This document shows, piece after piece, positions 63,692 to 64,000 of a stretch of DNA of 64,000 nucleotides. The notes under the pieces were generated by a model. The model saw only the letters and a list, made by a program, of their open reading frames with translations, did not search any database and had not been told where the DNA came from. The DNA is taken from assembly GCF_001742185.1 (NCBI RefSeq), contig NZ_CP015750.1, positions 62,001 through 126,000 on the forward strand. Direction: 5' to 3'. Position numbers and translations under genes: made by a program. Numbering within the stretch: position 1 is the stretch's first letter; each line of letters starts with the position of its first letter. Source of the DNA: Pectobacterium wasabiae CFBP 3304 (GTDB lineage Bacteria; Pseudomonadota; Gammaproteobacteria; Enterobacterales; Enterobacteriaceae).

Positions 63692-64000
63692 ATGATGAAC
63701 AACGATGTCCTGCGCAGCGTGCGCTATATGCTGAATTTCAATAATGACCACCTGCTGAAGATTCTGACGCTGGTGGAGATGACCGTTCCTCCCCAGCAGT
63801 TGGCGAGCTACGTCAAAAAAGAGGGAGAAGAAGGCTATCAGCCTTGCCCGGACATCGTGATGAGCTATTTCCTGAACGGGTTGATTCTGCAAAAACGCGG
63901 TCAAGATGAGAACCAGCCTGCACCACAGTTTGAACGCAAGATGACGAATAACATTATCCTGAAAAAGCTGCGTGTCGCCTTTTCACTAAAAACGGATGAT
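63692..64000 (+). CDS. yehS: YehS/DUF1456 family protein (3' partial)
   Basis: The first 103 codons of a YehS-like protein: NNDVLRSVRYMLNFNNDHLL, then CPDIVMSYFLNGLILQKRGQ and NNIILKKLRVAFSLKTDD, which match E. coli YehS (MLSNDILRSVRY and following). The start at 63692 aligns with that of E. coli. Conserved enterobacterial core protein of unknown function. The gene runs off the window. Confidence 0.85.
   Translation, partial: MMNNDVLRSVRYMLNFNNDHLLKILTLVEMTVPPQQLASYVKKEGEEGYQPCPDIVMSYFLNGLILQKRGQDENQPAPQFERKMTNNIILKKLRVAFSLKTDD

Overview
The window looks like a piece of a plant-associated enterobacterial chromosome, most likely a Pectobacterium or close relative. This is inferred from YehS (DUF1456), the paired dipeptide-type and polar amino-acid-type ABC importers, an intergenic palindromic repeat of a kind common in these genera, and a moderate-GC backbone. 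No rRNA or complete tRNA is present.

The window has two contrasting halves. Bases 1 to about 25,333 are AT-rich accessory DNA: the distal part of a genomic island inserted in a tRNA-Asn gene. Its right boundary is the last 24 bases of tRNA-Asn plus CCA at 25310-25333, followed by a strong terminator. Just beyond lies the broken start of a tyrosine integrase (25509-25613), so an older element probably used the same site. The island carries: a GGDEF/EAL signalling protein; a PAAR/S-pyocin toxin with small downstream genes likely to give immunity; an orphan type IVb pilin pair (pilS, pilV) beside an H-NS homologue; a MOBQ-type mobilisation module (two oriT-like sites, traD, a MobA/MobL relaxase); a SinI-type restriction-modification pair between the two oriT copies; an XRE regulator plus retron-like reverse transcriptase behind a structured non-coding stretch; a SIR2-domain protein; a plasmid-type Rep gene with four 21-bp iterons; a run of small unknown genes including a truncated H-NS; and an AlpA regulator and DUF6387 gene near the att site. 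It reads as a mobilisable, once or still plasmid-like element loaded with defence and competition genes.

Bases 25.9-37.2 kb carry a secreted alpha/beta hydrolase, a Bcr/CflA-type MFS exporter, and a complete RND tripartite efflux system (permease, adaptor and divergent outer-membrane factor). Its TetR repressor has the same palindrome, GTGACCA-N10-TGGTCAC, in front of both arms. An SDR, an HxlR regulator and an NADP-binding oxidoreductase follow.

Bases 37.5-53.3 kb carry a SulP transporter and a catabolic block: an M20 amidohydrolase plus a five-gene dipeptide/opine-type ABC importer on the minus strand, a divergent enolase-superfamily dehydratase, then a polar amino-acid-type ABC importer, an MmgE/PrpD protein and a class IV aminotransferase-like protein that lacks the usual PLP lysine. 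Together they look like uptake and breakdown of an amidated or conjugated amino acid or sugar acid, substrate unknown.

Bases 53.4-64 kb hold a large secreted YwqK/MORN-repeat protein, an SMR exporter, two HXXEE membrane proteins with a TetR regulator, an SDR/TetR divergent pair, an old-yellow-enzyme/ArsR divergent pair, an acireductone dioxygenase, an M15-type peptidase with a small lipoprotein, and the start of yehS, which runs off the window.
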